From the NCBI GenBank assembly GCA_025934735.1, contig JAICWP010000006.1, forward strand, positions 1 to 64,000: DNA of 64,000 nt, in the 5' to 3' direction. A model generated the notes under the pieces. It did no database searches and was not told the origin of the DNA. It saw nothing but the letters and a program-made list of their open reading frames with translations. Below, in pieces: positions 28,319 through 36,938 of this stretch. This DNA comes from Terriglobales bacterium (GTDB taxonomy: Bacteria; Acidobacteriota; Terriglobia; Terriglobales; Acidobacteriaceae). The number at the start of each line of letters is the position of its first letter. The stretch's first letter is position 1. The translations under genes and the position numbers were made by a program.

Positions 28319-30982
28319 ATGTCCTCCCAGACCGTTAATATCGGCCAGACCATTTCCCACTACCGCCTGCTGCGCAAGCTGGGCGGCGGCGGAATGGGCA
28401 TAGTGTACGAAGCCGAAGATCTCACTTTGGGCCGGCACATAGCTCTCAAGTTTCTACCCGACGAGCTTTCCAATGACCCGCAGGCCCTCGATCGTTTTCG
28501 CTGGGAAGCGCGTGCCGCCTCCGCCCTGAACCATCCCAACATCTGCACCATTTACGAGATCGGAGAGGCTGCCGGCCAGACCTTTATCGCCATGGAACTT
28601 CTGGAAGGCAAGACCCTCGGCGAGATTGTGCACGGCGAGCCCCTGCCGCTGGAGCAGGTAGTGGATTGGGGCATCCAGATCGCAGAAGCGCTCGATGCCG
28701 CGCACATCAAGTGCATCCTGCACCGCGACGTCAAACCGGGAAACATCTTCCTTCTGGAGCGCGGCCATATCAAGCTGCTGGATTTCGGCCTGGCCAAGCC
28801 GACGCTGGAGCGGCGCCTGGAGCAAACCGTCAACGCGCCCACGGTGGCTCTGCCCGTCTCCCCGCAGGAAGCCACCAGCCGCGGACTGACCCTGGGCACG
28901 GTCAGCTACATGTCTCCGGAGCAGGCGCTGGGTAAGGAACTGGACGCGCGCAGCGACGTGTTCTCACTTGGGGTGGTGCTCTATCTGATGAGCACCGGCA
29001 CTCTGCCTTTTAGCGGCACGAATCCGATATCCACATTCGACGCCATCCTGCACCGCACGCCACAACCGGTGGGCCAACTCAACCCGGAACTGCCGCCCGA
29101 TTTGGAACGCATCCTCAATAAGGCTCTGGAGAAGGATCGCGAACTGCGCCACCAATCGGCGGCGGAACTGCGCAGCGACCTGAAACGTCTTAAACGGGAT
29201 TTGGAATCAGGACCGCTGCGGGGTTGGACCCGCTCCGTGGCGCCTTCCCGGAAGCGAGGGCTTCCCTGGCGAACCACGGTTCTTGCCGGAATCGCAGTGG
29301 TGGCGACCGCTCTGGCGCTCGTGTCATGGCTGCGCTCGCCCGCCACGCCGGCGAGGGTGGTGGCTTCGGCGCAGTTGACCAGCGACGCGCTACCCAAGTC
29401 ATCACTGTTCACGGATGGTGCGCGCATTTATTTCTCCGAAGAGAAGGGCGGTCAATTCCTGCTGCGGCAGATTTCCATCGCGGGCGGCGAAACCGCGCCC
29501 CTAACCACGCCCTTTGCCAGCGCCGACATCTTTGCCATCTCACCAGACGGTTCCGCGCTGCTGATAACCAGCGAAGCGGGCGGAACGCAAACCGAGACGC
29601 CGCTGTATCAATTGCCTATTCCGGCCGGCTCACCGCGTGCGGTCGGCAATGTGCGGGCCCACTCGGCTGCCTGGACGCCGGACGGCCAGTACATCATTTA
29701 TGGGAACGGCTCCGAACTGTACCAAGTCGGACCAGACGGCAGCCAGCCGCGCAAACTCGTAACTCTGCCCGGCGCCGCCATGGATCTGCGCTTCTCCCCC
29801 GACGGCGCCTGGATCCGTTTCACTCTGCAGGAACCGGAGAACAACACCTCCGAGCTATGGGAAGTTGCGCGCGATGGAAAGGGACTTCGCCGCGTGCTCG
29901 CCGCGGAGTGGAACCAGCCCTCAGAGGAGTGCTGTGGAAACTGGACGCCCGATGGCAAGTATTTCTTTTTTGACAGCTCGCGCGGCAACAGCCATAACAT
30001 TTGGTTGCTGGAAAAAGGCGGACGATTCCTGGGCGGGAGCAGCCGCACTCCGCAGCAACTGACCGCGGGACCGCTTGCCTTTCTGTTTCCGGTGCCGGGG
30101 AACCAGGGCAAGAAGCTCTTCGTAGTGGGACAACAATTGCGCTTTGAGCTGCAGCGCTATGATCGGAGCACGCGCCACTTTCTGCCCTATCTGAGCGGAA
30201 TTTCTGCGGGCGAACTCGATTTTTCGCGCGACGGTAAGTGGCTCACCTACGTCAACTATCCCGACCATACCCTTTGGCGCAGCAAGTTGGACGGCAGCGA
30301 GCGAGCGCAGCTCACCTATGCTCCCCTGGAAGCACACCTGCCTCACTGGTCGCCGGATGGCACGCAGATCGCTTTCATGGCCTCCGAACCGGGCCAGCCC
30401 TGGAAGCTGTACCTCATTTCTTCTCAAGGTGGCCCGCCCAAACCTTTGACCAAAGAGCGGGTCAACGAGAGCGACCTCACCTGGATGCCAGACGGCAAGT
30501 CACTGGTGTTCGGCCACATGCCCTGGCTGCAATACGCCAACTCATCTGAGTCGTCGGGAATTGAAATGCTGGACCTGAAAACTGGCCAGATCTCAGCCCT
30601 GCCGGGCTCACAAGGCCTTTTCAGCCCCCGGGTTTCGCCCGACGGCCGCTACGTGGTGGCGTTGACCGCAGACTCCAAGAAGCTGATGTTGTACGAGTTC
30701 GCCACCCGTAAGTGGTCGGCTCTGGCACAGGCCACCTTCGCCTATGGCAGTTGGTCGCACGACAGCCGCTATGTTTACCTGGAAGATTACAGCCGGGGAG
30801 ATGACATCGTTCGCGTCAGCGTGCATGGCGGCCCGCCGGAAGTACTGGAAAGCGTGAAGGATATGCCCCGGGGCTCAGACCCGTGGGCCTCCTGGCTGGG
30901 GCTTGGGCCCGATGACGCCCCTCTGCTCATGCGCGACCAGAGCACCCAGGAGATCTACGCTCTTGAGCTACAGCTACCCTGA
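28319..30982 (+). CDS. Ser/Thr protein kinase with TolB/WD40-like propeller
   Basis: 887 residues. The kinase domain is at about 14-285: LGGGGMGIVYEAED (Gly loop), ALKFLPDEL (Lys), HRDVKPGN (catalytic Asp), DFGLAKP and YMSPEQALG. One transmembrane helix follows (TTVLAGIAVVATALALVSWL, about 318-337), then a long periplasmic region with repeated SPDG-type blades (SPDGSALLI, TPDGQYIIY, SRDGKWLTYV, SPDGTQIAFM, SPDGRYVVAL), a TolB/WD40-like propeller that could sense a ligand. Substrates are unknown. This kinase-propeller fusion is frequent in Acidobacteriota. It is monocistronic by spacing. Confidence 0.93.
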   Translation: MSSQTVNIGQTISHYRLLRKLGGGGMGIVYEAEDLTLGRHIALKFLPDELSNDPQALDRFRWEARAASALNHPNICTIYEIGEAAGQTFIAMELLEGKTLGEIVHGEPLPLEQVVDWGIQIAEALDAAHIKCILHRDVKPGNIFLLERGHIKLLDFGLAKPTLERRLEQTVNAPTVALPVSPQEATSRGLTLGTVSYMSPEQALGKELDARSDVFSLGVVLYLMSTGTLPFSGTNPISTFDAILHRTPQPVGQLNPELPPDLERILNKALEKDRELRHQSAAELRSDLKRLKRDLESGPLRGWTRSVAPSRKRGLPWRTTVLAGIAVVATALALVSWLRSPATPARVVASAQLTSDALPKSSLFTDGARIYFSEEKGGQFLLRQISIAGGETAPLTTPFASADIFAISPDGSALLITSEAGGTQTETPLYQLPIPAGSPRAVGNVRAHSAAWTPDGQYIIYGNGSELYQVGPDGSQPRKLVTLPGAAMDLRFSPDGAWIRFTLQEPENNTSELWEVARDGKGLRRVLAAEWNQPSEECCGNWTPDGKYFFFDSSRGNSHNIWLLEKGGRFLGGSSRTPQQLTAGPLAFLFPVPGNQGKKLFVVGQQLRFELQRYDRSTRHFLPYLSGISAGELDFSRDGKWLTYVNYPDHTLWRSKLDGSERAQLTYAPLEAHLPHWSPDGTQIAFMASEPGQPWKLYLISSQGGPPKPLTKERVNESDLTWMPDGKSLVFGHMPWLQYANSSESSGIEMLDLKTGQISALPGSQGLFSPRVSPDGRYVVALTADSKKLMLYEFATRKWSALAQATFAYGSWSHDSRYVYLEDYSRGDDIVRVSVHGGPPEVLESVKDMPRGSDPWASWLGLGPDDAPLLMRDQSTQEIYALELQLP

Positions 30983-31165
30983 CCGACTACAAATTCCTGA
31001 TTGGCTGTAAATTATTGAGTTGACAGGGTCCCTACCCTGCAAGGCAGAATCTTGGAAACTGGCGCGCGGGCAAATTTCGGTTTAGGCTCAGGGTAAGCAT
31101 CTGCGGGACTCATTGTAAGGGTCCGCAGGGGTGAGCACCCCGCGTCGAAGAGAGCGGATAAACAC

Positions 31166-31483
31166 ATGACCAAAGCCGATTTGATTGACGAGGTGTCGCG
31201 CCTGGCGGAATTGACGCGCAAGGACAGCGAAGTCATTGTCGAGACAATATTTGACAGCATCGTGCGTTCGCTGCGCGTGGGCGACAAGATTGAAATTCGC
31301 GGTTTTGGCAGCTTCCGCACCCGCCAGCGCAAGCCCCGGGTGGGACGCAATCCCAAGACCGGCGACCGCGTGGAAGTGCCCGCGAAAAAGATACCTTTCT
31401 TCAAGCCCAGCAAGGAGTTAAAGGACCTGGTGAATACCGGCTCGGAGGCGGCCCCGGCGCCACCGTGGCCGGCAGTGGGATGA
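31166..31483 (+). CDS. HU/IHF-type DNA-binding protein
   Basis: A 105-residue nucleoid protein: MTKADLIDEVSRLAELTRKD, then IEIRGFGSFRTRQRKPRVGRNPKTGDRVEVP (the beta-arm with the RNPKTG signature), AKKIPFFKPSKELKDLV. A short Ala/Pro extension (about 13 residues) follows the normal end. It bends DNA as a dimer. GAGAG lies before the start. HU alpha/beta and IHF cannot be told apart from this sequence alone. Confidence 0.93.
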   Translation: MTKADLIDEVSRLAELTRKDSEVIVETIFDSIVRSLRVGDKIEIRGFGSFRTRQRKPRVGRNPKTGDRVEVPAKKIPFFKPSKELKDLVNTGSEAAPAPPWPAVG

Positions 31484-31548
31484 CGCAGTAACCAGCACTT
31501 AGAGGGTATCTCCAGCACCGATCAGAGGATCTGCGAGAAAAAACGCCT

Positions 31549-31612
31549 CTTTGGAACCTGCTCAACCCTCCAAAGGGATTAATGCCAAGAGCTACTGCTA
31601 GAGGCTCTTTTT
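31549..31612 (+). promoter_or_regulatory. Attenuator-like leader of trpG/pabA
   Basis: Stem 1: CTTTGGA (31549-31555) pairs with TCCAAAG (31569-31575). Stem 2: AGAGC (31588-31592) pairs with GCTCT (31604-31608), followed by a run of five T ending 2 nt before the ATG at 31614. The only purine-rich ribosome binding site candidate, TAGAGG (31599-31604), sits inside stem 2. Transcription could stop just before the gene, or the site could be hidden. No Trp-rich leader peptide or T-box sequence was found. Confidence 0.55.
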
Positions 31613-31613
31613 C

Positions 31614-32189
31614 ATGGTTTTTGTCCTCGACAACTACGATTCCTTTACTTACAACCTGGTGCAGTACTTAGGCGAACTGGGGGCGGAGGTCGAGGTGCGG
31701 CGCAACGACCAAGTTACGGTGGAAGAAGTGGAAGCCCTTCATCCGGAACGCATTCTGCTTTCGCCGGGGCCGTGTACGCCGCAGGAAGCGGGCATCAGCA
31801 TCGACCTGATTCGCCATTTTGTAGGGAAAATGCCACTGCTGGGGGTTTGCCTGGGCCACCAGGCCATTGGAGCAGCCTTTGGGGGTAACGTGGTGCGCGC
31901 CCGCAACCTGATGCACGGGAAAACCAGCCAGGTGGAACATGATGGAAAAACGATATTTAATGGCCTGCCGTCGCCCATGACGGCCACCCGCTATCACTCC
32001 CTGGTAGTCTCAGAGCAGGACCTGCCCAAGGACCTGGAGGTGAGCGCTAAAACCAGGGATCGGGATGGCTCCAGCGTGATTATGGGGTTGCGGCACCGGC
32101 ACTTCCCGGTGGAAGGCGTGCAGTTCCACCCGGAAAGCGTGCTCACGGGCGAAGGCAAACAACTGATCCGCAACTTCCTTTCGCTCTAG
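31614..32189 (+). CDS. trpG: Glutamine amidotransferase of anthranilate/4-amino-4-deoxychorismate synthase
   Basis: Supplies ammonia from glutamine to chorismate for tryptophan or folate synthesis. [20 protein letters not shown] is the classic N-terminus; the catalytic Cys is in [10 protein letters not shown], with the His and Glu in VQFHPES. It has 191 residues, single domain. No trpE, pabB or other trp gene is near, so TrpG and PabA roles cannot be separated; many bacteria use one subunit for both. A terminator-like hairpin lies directly before the start codon. Confidence 0.93.
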   Translation: MVFVLDNYDSFTYNLVQYLGELGAEVEVRRNDQVTVEEVEALHPERILLSPGPCTPQEAGISIDLIRHFVGKMPLLGVCLGHQAIGAAFGGNVVRARNLMHGKTSQVEHDGKTIFNGLPSPMTATRYHSLVVSEQDLPKDLEVSAKTRDRDGSSVIMGLRHRHFPVEGVQFHPESVLTGEGKQLIRNFLSL

Positions 32190-32335
32190 AGTTCACCTTC
32201 CCGGGCACATTCGCGTCCAGAACGGTTCTGAAAAAAGGCATCAGAAACATCAATATGCGTGGGGGAAGCAGGCCAGCCGAGGCTTGACAGGCCATGCGGG
32301 TCGGCCCCATGCTAACACCACCTCTGGGAGGCTCC

Positions 32336-32665
32336 ATGGCCGAGCGCCAGCAGGACAAGCGGGCTACGCGCCGTTTTTCCCTGCGGCTCCCCATTTCGGT
32401 GAAGTACCAGAACGGACCGGCCGGGGAAAAGACCGCCTTTACCCGCGATGTAAGTGCGCGCGGCATCTGCTTTTATCTGGATACGCCCATCGGAAACGGC
32501 ACGGACATTGAATTTACCCTCACCCTGCCGCCAGAAATTACGCTTACGGAAAGCATTCGCGTGCGCTGCAAAGGGACCGTGGTGCGCGCGGAGCAGCCCA
32601 GCAACAACGGCCAACTAAGCGTGGCCGCCGTCATCAATGAGTACGAATTCCTAGCCGAAAGCTGA
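32336..32665 (+). CDS. PilZ domain protein
   Basis: A 109-residue single PilZ domain, a likely cyclic di-GMP receptor. The c-di-GMP signature is intact: RRFSLRLP (RxxxR) near the N-terminus and DVSARGICF (D/NxSxxG). Start at the ATG behind GGGAGG (32326-32331). TTGACA (32284-32289) with CATGCT 18 nt on is a possible promoter. It precedes an AMIN-domain and a TonB-like gene on the same strand, but the gap of 82 nt and separate signals leave the link uncertain. Confidence 0.88.
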   Translation: MAERQQDKRATRRFSLRLPISVKYQNGPAGEKTAFTRDVSARGICFYLDTPIGNGTDIEFTLTLPPEITLTESIRVRCKGTVVRAEQPSNNGQLSVAAVINEYEFLAES

Positions 32666-32747
32666 CCTTTTGGGGCGGTGAGGCTTGCTCCCAGCCACTT
32701 CTCTGGCAAGCTGAGCAGTGGTATTGTGCAGGTAGGTTCTCCTTGCA

Positions 32748-34142
32748 ATGAGGTCACTTGTGTGGCAGTTCGCGCTGGCAGTTGCCGTCACAGGCCTGTC
32801 GGCCAGCGGCGCCCGCGCCCAAACCGGTCCCGCGGTGGTGCAACACATCGTTGTTGTGCCCAGCGAGAAGGGCCTGAGCGTGCAGATCATAGCCAGCCGG
32901 GCGGTGAAGCCGCAATTAACCCGGCTGGATAACCCGGTGCGCATCGTGATTGACCTGCCCGGCGCCGTCTTGCCGGGAGGGTTGCGGCGCATTCCGGTGA
33001 ACCGCCAGGACATCAGCGAAGTGCGGGCCAGCCAGTGGAAGCAGTCGCCGCCGATCACGCGCATCGTGGTGCAGTTGAGAGTAGCGCGCGAGTACTCGCT
33101 GATCAACGGCGGCAACAAGCTTTCCTTGTGGCTGCTGCCGGGAACGGCGCAGGTGGTGCGGCAGCAGGAGGAGCGCCTGGCGGCGGCACCCGTTAGCGGC
33201 CCAGCGCGCGCGGCGCCGAGCCAGGCGGCCGCAGTTCCAACGGCTACAAGCACGCCAGCACCAGCCTACCAGCCCGCGACTACCCTCCAGCCAGTCGCAA
33301 ATTTCGAAATCCTGCGCGGAGCGGAATCGGTGAGCGCGATGGGCAACCCGACGGTGCTGCGGCTGCCCCGCGGGGGAGAGATTCACGTCTGCCCCGGCAC
33401 CACGCTTTCGGTGACTCCCTCCAAAAATGGACGCGACCTGATGCTGGGGCTGAGCACCGGCACCATCGAGACCCACTACACGTTGGGCTCGGCCGCGGAC
33501 GTGATCCTGACTCCGGATTTTCGAGTGCTGCTGCCCGGGCCGGGCGAATTTCACCTGGCGGTCAGCGCCGATCGCCAGGGCAATACCTGCGTGCGGGCCC
33601 TGCCGGGCAATACGGCATCGGCCGTGGTTTCGGAAATCATGGGCAATGACAGCTTCCAGGTGAACGCCGATGATCAGGTGCTGTTTCATGGTGGCCGGTT
33701 GCAGAACGCCAGCTCAGCAGCAAATTTGAGCTGCGGGTGCCCGCTGCGCACCATCCCGGTTATGCGGGCGGAAGCGCAACCGCCAGCGGCTTCTCCTTCC
33801 ACCGCTTCCGCCGTGCTGGCCCCGCCCAACTCTGGAGCTCCTTCCCAACGCAGCGCCCCGGTCAACGATCCCGCTCCCGCCGAGCCCAGCGGTACACCCG
33901 TGCAGGTAGAAGCGCCGTTTGTTTTTCGCGCCAGCGCGCCCAGTCCGCCAGACACCTTCCAAGTGGCGCAGTTGCACTTCACCAACGGTCCGCCGCCGGA
34001 CCTGCTTGCGGTCACCCTCTCCGGCCCCACGCACGTTACCTCCTCCAAGCTGGAACGCCACAGAATCAAGCTGACGGCGAACCAAAAGCCCCGCGGCTTC
34101 TTCGGCCGCTTGCGGGGATTCTTCGGAAGCATGTTTCGCTAG
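32748..34142 (+). CDS. Secreted AMIN-domain protein
   Basis: 464 residues with a signal peptide (LVWQFALAVAVTGLSASGARA). The AMIN domain (about 30-130: VVVPSEKGLSVQIIASRAVKP, RIVIDLPGAVLP, ITRIVVQL) usually binds peptidoglycan and occurs in PilQ secretins and AmiC amidases. Here no secretin or amidase follows. Instead a Pro/Ala/Thr linker leads to a FecR-like beta domain (LPRGGEIHVCPGTTLSVTPS, VILTPDFRVLLPGPGEFHLA), then another Pro/Ser-rich stretch and a basic C-terminus (KPRGFFGRLRGFFGSMFR). Role inferred: cell-wall-bound structural or regulatory factor. Confidence 0.8.
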   Translation: MRSLVWQFALAVAVTGLSASGARAQTGPAVVQHIVVVPSEKGLSVQIIASRAVKPQLTRLDNPVRIVIDLPGAVLPGGLRRIPVNRQDISEVRASQWKQSPPITRIVVQLRVAREYSLINGGNKLSLWLLPGTAQVVRQQEERLAAAPVSGPARAAPSQAAAVPTATSTPAPAYQPATTLQPVANFEILRGAESVSAMGNPTVLRLPRGGEIHVCPGTTLSVTPSKNGRDLMLGLSTGTIETHYTLGSAADVILTPDFRVLLPGPGEFHLAVSADRQGNTCVRALPGNTASAVVSEIMGNDSFQVNADDQVLFHGGRLQNASSAANLSCGCPLRTIPVMRAEAQPPAASPSTASAVLAPPNSGAPSQRSAPVNDPAPAEPSGTPVQVEAPFVFRASAPSPPDTFQVAQLHFTNGPPPDLLAVTLSGPTHVTSSKLERHRIKLTANQKPRGFFGRLRGFFGSMFR

Positions 34143-34267
34143 CCTTCCCGAACTTATCCCAGTTTAGAGTATTCCCAAGCATGGGTGACTTTCGCCTTCT
34201 CTTTGTGACGGCGAGCACAGCCGGACGGTTGATTTCTGGCCTATACTCATGCAGAGTAGAAGCCACA

Positions 34268-35185
34268 ATGGCCAACCCTGCTGCGCCGGAAACGCGGCCC
34301 ATGGTGCAGGTGCCGCCTGTAGCAAAAGCTGGAGTGTCCCCGGCACCCGATACCACAATTCTGCCCACGCTGTTCGGCGAGGGCTATGGACTCTACGGCA
34401 CCAAACCGATCACCTTCGTTCTGTCCTTTATCGTTCACACCGTGCTCGTGGTGCTGGTGGTATGGTCGTCAGCCTTCGTGGTGAGCCATCGCAAGCAAAT
34501 CCAGCAGCAGGTGGTGGGAATCGTAACCGACATCAGCCCGTACGTATTGCCGGCTTCCTCCAGCAAGGCGGGCGGAGGCGGAGGAGGCGGCGATCGCGAC
34601 AAACTGCAGGCCTCCAAGGGCGCGCTGCCTAAGCTCTCGGACCAGCAAATCACGCCTCCGGCGGTGGTGGTGCGCAATGAGAATCCCAAGCTGGCGGTGG
34701 ATCCCACAGTGGTAGTGCCGCCGAAGATCCAGCTGCCGACCACCGGACCGCTGGGCGATCCGCTCTCCAACGTACTGGGACCGCCTTCCAGCGGCACCGG
34801 TTCCGGCGGCGGGATCGGCAGCGGCAGCGGCGGAGGCGTGGGCAGCGGGCGTGGACCCGGAGTTGGCCCCGGCTACGGCGGCGGGATTGGAGGCGGCATT
34901 TACCGCGTGGGCGGAGGAGTGAGCGCGCCGCGCGCGTTGTACGCGCCCGATCCCGAGTATTCCGAAGAGGCGCGCAAAGCTAAGTTTCAAGGAACCGTGA
35001 TGCTGTGGGTGATTGTGGGGCCGGACGGACACCCGCACAACATTCAGGTGCAGCGCTCGCTGGGCATGGGCCTGGATGAGAAGGCGATTGAAGCGGTGCG
35101 CACCTGGAAATTTGAGCCGGCGCGCAAAGACGGCCAGCCCGTGGCGGTGCAGATCTACGTGGAAGTGAATTTCCGGCTCTACTGA
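34268..35185 (+). CDS. TonB family protein with Gly-rich linker
   Basis: 305 residues. A cytoplasmic N-terminus, one transmembrane helix (ITFVLSFIVHTVLVVLVVW, about residues 57-75), a long linker with Gly/Ser repeats (about 160-220) in place of the usual Pro/Glu/Lys region, then a C-terminal TonB fold: YAPDPEYSEEARKAKFQGTV, VQRSLGMGLDEKAIEAVRTW, KFEPARKDGQPV. It should couple inner-membrane energy to an outer-membrane receptor; no exbBD lies here. The frame is open for 177 codons upstream but overlaps the AMIN gene, so the ATG at 34268 is used. Confidence 0.87.
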   Translation: MANPAAPETRPMVQVPPVAKAGVSPAPDTTILPTLFGEGYGLYGTKPITFVLSFIVHTVLVVLVVWSSAFVVSHRKQIQQQVVGIVTDISPYVLPASSSKAGGGGGGGDRDKLQASKGALPKLSDQQITPPAVVVRNENPKLAVDPTVVVPPKIQLPTTGPLGDPLSNVLGPPSSGTGSGGGIGSGSGGGVGSGRGPGVGPGYGGGIGGGIYRVGGGVSAPRALYAPDPEYSEEARKAKFQGTVMLWVIVGPDGHPHNIQVQRSLGMGLDEKAIEAVRTWKFEPARKDGQPVAVQIYVEVNFRLY

Positions 35186-35188
35186 GAG

Positions 35189-35272
35189 CAGGTTTCGAGT
35201 TTCAAGTTTCAAGGTTTCAAAGTTTCGGCCGAATGCACGTGGGAAACCTTGAAACCTGTGAAACCTTGAAAG
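35189..35272. repeat. Paired GTTTCAA/GAAACCT repeat arms (element 5)
   Basis: Left arm 35189-35226 has units such as AGTTTCA and AGGTTTC; right arm 35243-35272 has GAAACCTT and GAAACCTGT. The arms are reverse complements around a 16-nt loop. They lie between the convergent tonB-like and ytxH-like genes, so the hairpin could also end transcription from both sides. The unit length here varies from 7 to 9. Confidence 0.7.
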
Positions 35273-35312
35273 TAGCTTTGCCTAGACTAGAAGTTTTCGA
35301 AACTGGGCTCTC

Positions 35313-35621
35313 TTACCGTTTCATGGCCTTGCGGAAAGGCGCCACCTTTTCCTTGGCGGTATCTTTGGCCGAACTAGCCCAGTCGCTTCCTTTCTCGATC
35401 ATATCCTCGGCGGTTTCTTTCCACTCGGTGAATGCGTCCACCGCGTCTTCGTACTTGCGGCGCAGAACGCGCCGGGTTTTCTTGCCCTCGCCGGGGGCAA
35501 ACAGCAACGCGACCAGGGCGCCGGCGCCCATTCCAATGAGCAGAAAAGTGACGACCAGGCCGGCGCCGCCACCGGGGCGCTGTGAGCTCTGATACTCTCC
35601 AAAACGTTCATATTCGGGCAT
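35313..35621 (-). CDS. YtxH-like small membrane protein
   Basis: 102 residues, start behind AAGAGGAG. One transmembrane helix (GLVVTFLLIGMGAGALVALLF), then FAPGEGKKTRRVLRRK, the pattern of YtxH proteins where the helix is followed by a P-x-x-G-x-x-x-R turn and an amphipathic helix. The Lys/Glu-rich C-terminus (AKDTAKEKVAPFRKAMKR) is predicted to be coiled. Often stress related; molecular role unknown. Confidence 0.85.
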   Translation of the reverse strand: MPEYERFGEYQSSQRPGGGAGLVVTFLLIGMGAGALVALLFAPGEGKKTRRVLRRKYEDAVDAFTEWKETAEDMIEKGSDWASSAKDTAKEKVAPFRKAMKR

Positions 35622-35911
35622 GCTGTTCTCTCCTCTTTCCCTCTTAAAATGGTAGTCGTGCCGGGACACGGAGGCAACACTACAACCGTGTGTGCCAGCC
35701 TGAAAGCGCCTGGTCCCTCTTGGTTAGAAAAGCTCAAGAGGTCGTGTGTTGTCCGGCACAGGAGAGATGGTGAGCTGCTGCCGGCGGGCACGGTTCACAA
35801 CTTTCCCGCCGGTGTGTAAACTAATGTGTTTGGCTGCACTCTGCGGCGATATCGGTGGCCGCATATCCGCCGGCCTCTCACACTTTTTCAGGCAAGGAGA
35901 AGTTTCCCAGC

Positions 35912-36472
35912 ATGTCTATTCCCGCAACCCAGCTGCGCCCCGGCATGGTCATAAAGCACAACAATGATCTGCACGGGGTGTTCAGCGTCGAGCACCGCAC
36001 CCCCGGCAACCTGCGCGCCTTCATCCAGGCCAAGCTGCGCAATCTGCGCACCGGCGCCATGTTCGAGCACCGCTTCCGCTCCGCCGACGCCATCGATAAG
36101 GTCACGGTGGACGAGGTGAAAATGGAGTACCTGTACAACGACGGCGACAGTTACTACTTCATGAACACGGAGAATTACGAGCAGACCTACCTGGGCAAAG
36201 ACATCCTGGGCGATGCGGTGGATTACCTGATTCCCAACCTGCAAATTGACATTGAATTCTTCGACGGCAAGGCCGTGGGCGTGGAACTGCCTCAGACCGT
36301 GGACCTAACCGTGGTGGAGACCGAGCCCGGCCTGAAAAGCGCCACCGCCAGCAGCGTTACCAAGCCCGCCAAAACGGAAACCGGGCTGATCGTGCAGGTG
36401 CCGCCATTCATCAACGAAGGCGAGAAGATCCGGGTGGATACCTCGGAAGGGGCGTATCTGTCCAGAGCCTAG
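35912..36472 (+). CDS. efp: Elongation factor P, Asn at the loop tip
   Basis: Relieves ribosome stalling at polyproline. 186 residues, AAGGAGA (35894-35900) upstream. Domain I starts MSIPATQLRPGMVIKHNNDL, and domains II and III are complete, ending RVDTSEGAYLSRA. The beta3-beta4 loop reads HRTPGNLRAF, so the tip residue that is Lys (beta-lysylated by EpmA) in E. coli and Arg (rhamnosylated by EarP) in others is Asn here. Neither modification is expected. No epmA, epmB or earP gene is nearby. The stop codon is 1-2 nt into repeat element 6. Confidence 0.95.
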   Translation: MSIPATQLRPGMVIKHNNDLHGVFSVEHRTPGNLRAFIQAKLRNLRTGAMFEHRFRSADAIDKVTVDEVKMEYLYNDGDSYYFMNTENYEQTYLGKDILGDAVDYLIPNLQIDIEFFDGKAVGVELPQTVDLTVVETEPGLKSATASSVTKPAKTETGLIVQVPPFINEGEKIRVDTSEGAYLSRA

Positions 36473-36628
36473 AATTGAGCAATTGAGCATTGAGTAATCG
36501 GGTAATTTGAAATCGGGTAAAGTAACGGTAATCTGCCGGGTTCTCAAATTGTCATTTCCTGGCGCCGGCTAGCGTTCGGGTTTTCAATTATTCAATTACA
36601 CAATTACCCGATTACACAATTACCTAAT
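36472..36628. repeat. Paired AATTGAG/AATTACC repeat arms (element 6)
   Basis: Left arm 36472-36532, right arm 36581-36628, units of 7-9 nt. GTAATCGGGTAATT (36494-36507) is the exact reverse complement of AATTACCCGATTAC (36602-36615), 14 bp. The loop contains CCGGG and CCGGC segments. The element fills the whole gap between efp and acyP, is AT-rich against GC-rich genes, and ends 4 nt before the acyP start. Confidence 0.8.
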
Positions 36629-36632
36629 CCCC

Positions 36633-36938
36633 ATGTCTCGAAATGAGAGGACCGCCTCCCCCCAGGCCCGCCGCTTTGTGGTGCGCGGGCGGGTACAGGG
36701 CGTGGGTTTTCGCTGGTTCGTGGAACGCGAGGCGCATATGCTGGGCGTTTCCGGATGGGTGCGCAACAACGCCGACGGCAGCGTGGAAGTACTGGCCATG
36801 GGCACGCGCGAGCAACTCATGGGTTTGCGCTCGCGCCTGCAGCAGGGGCCGCGGGCGGCGCGCGTGGATGCAGTGGAGGAAAAAGACGCCAAGCCGGTGG
36901 CCGGATTAAATTCATTCCGCATTGAAGGAGCCTGGTAG
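36633..36938 (+). CDS. acyP: Acylphosphatase
   Basis: Small alpha/beta enzyme of 101 residues that hydrolyses acylphosphates such as carbamoyl- and acetyl-phosphate. The phosphate loop GRVQGVGFRWF contains the catalytic Arg, and GWVRNNADGSVEV the catalytic Asn. The N-terminus has about ten extra residues. The apt start codon directly follows its stop codon, so the two are one transcriptional unit. No ribosome binding site is visible upstream, where repeat element 6 ends. Confidence 0.92.
   Translation: MSRNERTASPQARRFVVRGRVQGVGFRWFVEREAHMLGVSGWVRNNADGSVEVLAMGTREQLMGLRSRLQQGPRAARVDAVEEKDAKPVAGLNSFRIEGAW

Noticed and set aside
31484-31613. T-box or Trp leader peptide before trpG
   Set aside because: No T-box sequence, and the short frame starting at 31582 has no run of Trp codons before the hairpin.
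34229-34247. Promoter for the TonB-like gene (TTGATT and TATACT)
   Set aside because: TATACT is good, but the TTGATT lies only about 7 nt from it and no -35 exists at 16-18 nt.
33737-34267. 177-codon upstream extension of the TonB-like gene
   Set aside because: It overlaps the AMIN gene in another frame, has unlikely composition and would place the membrane helix deep inside the protein.
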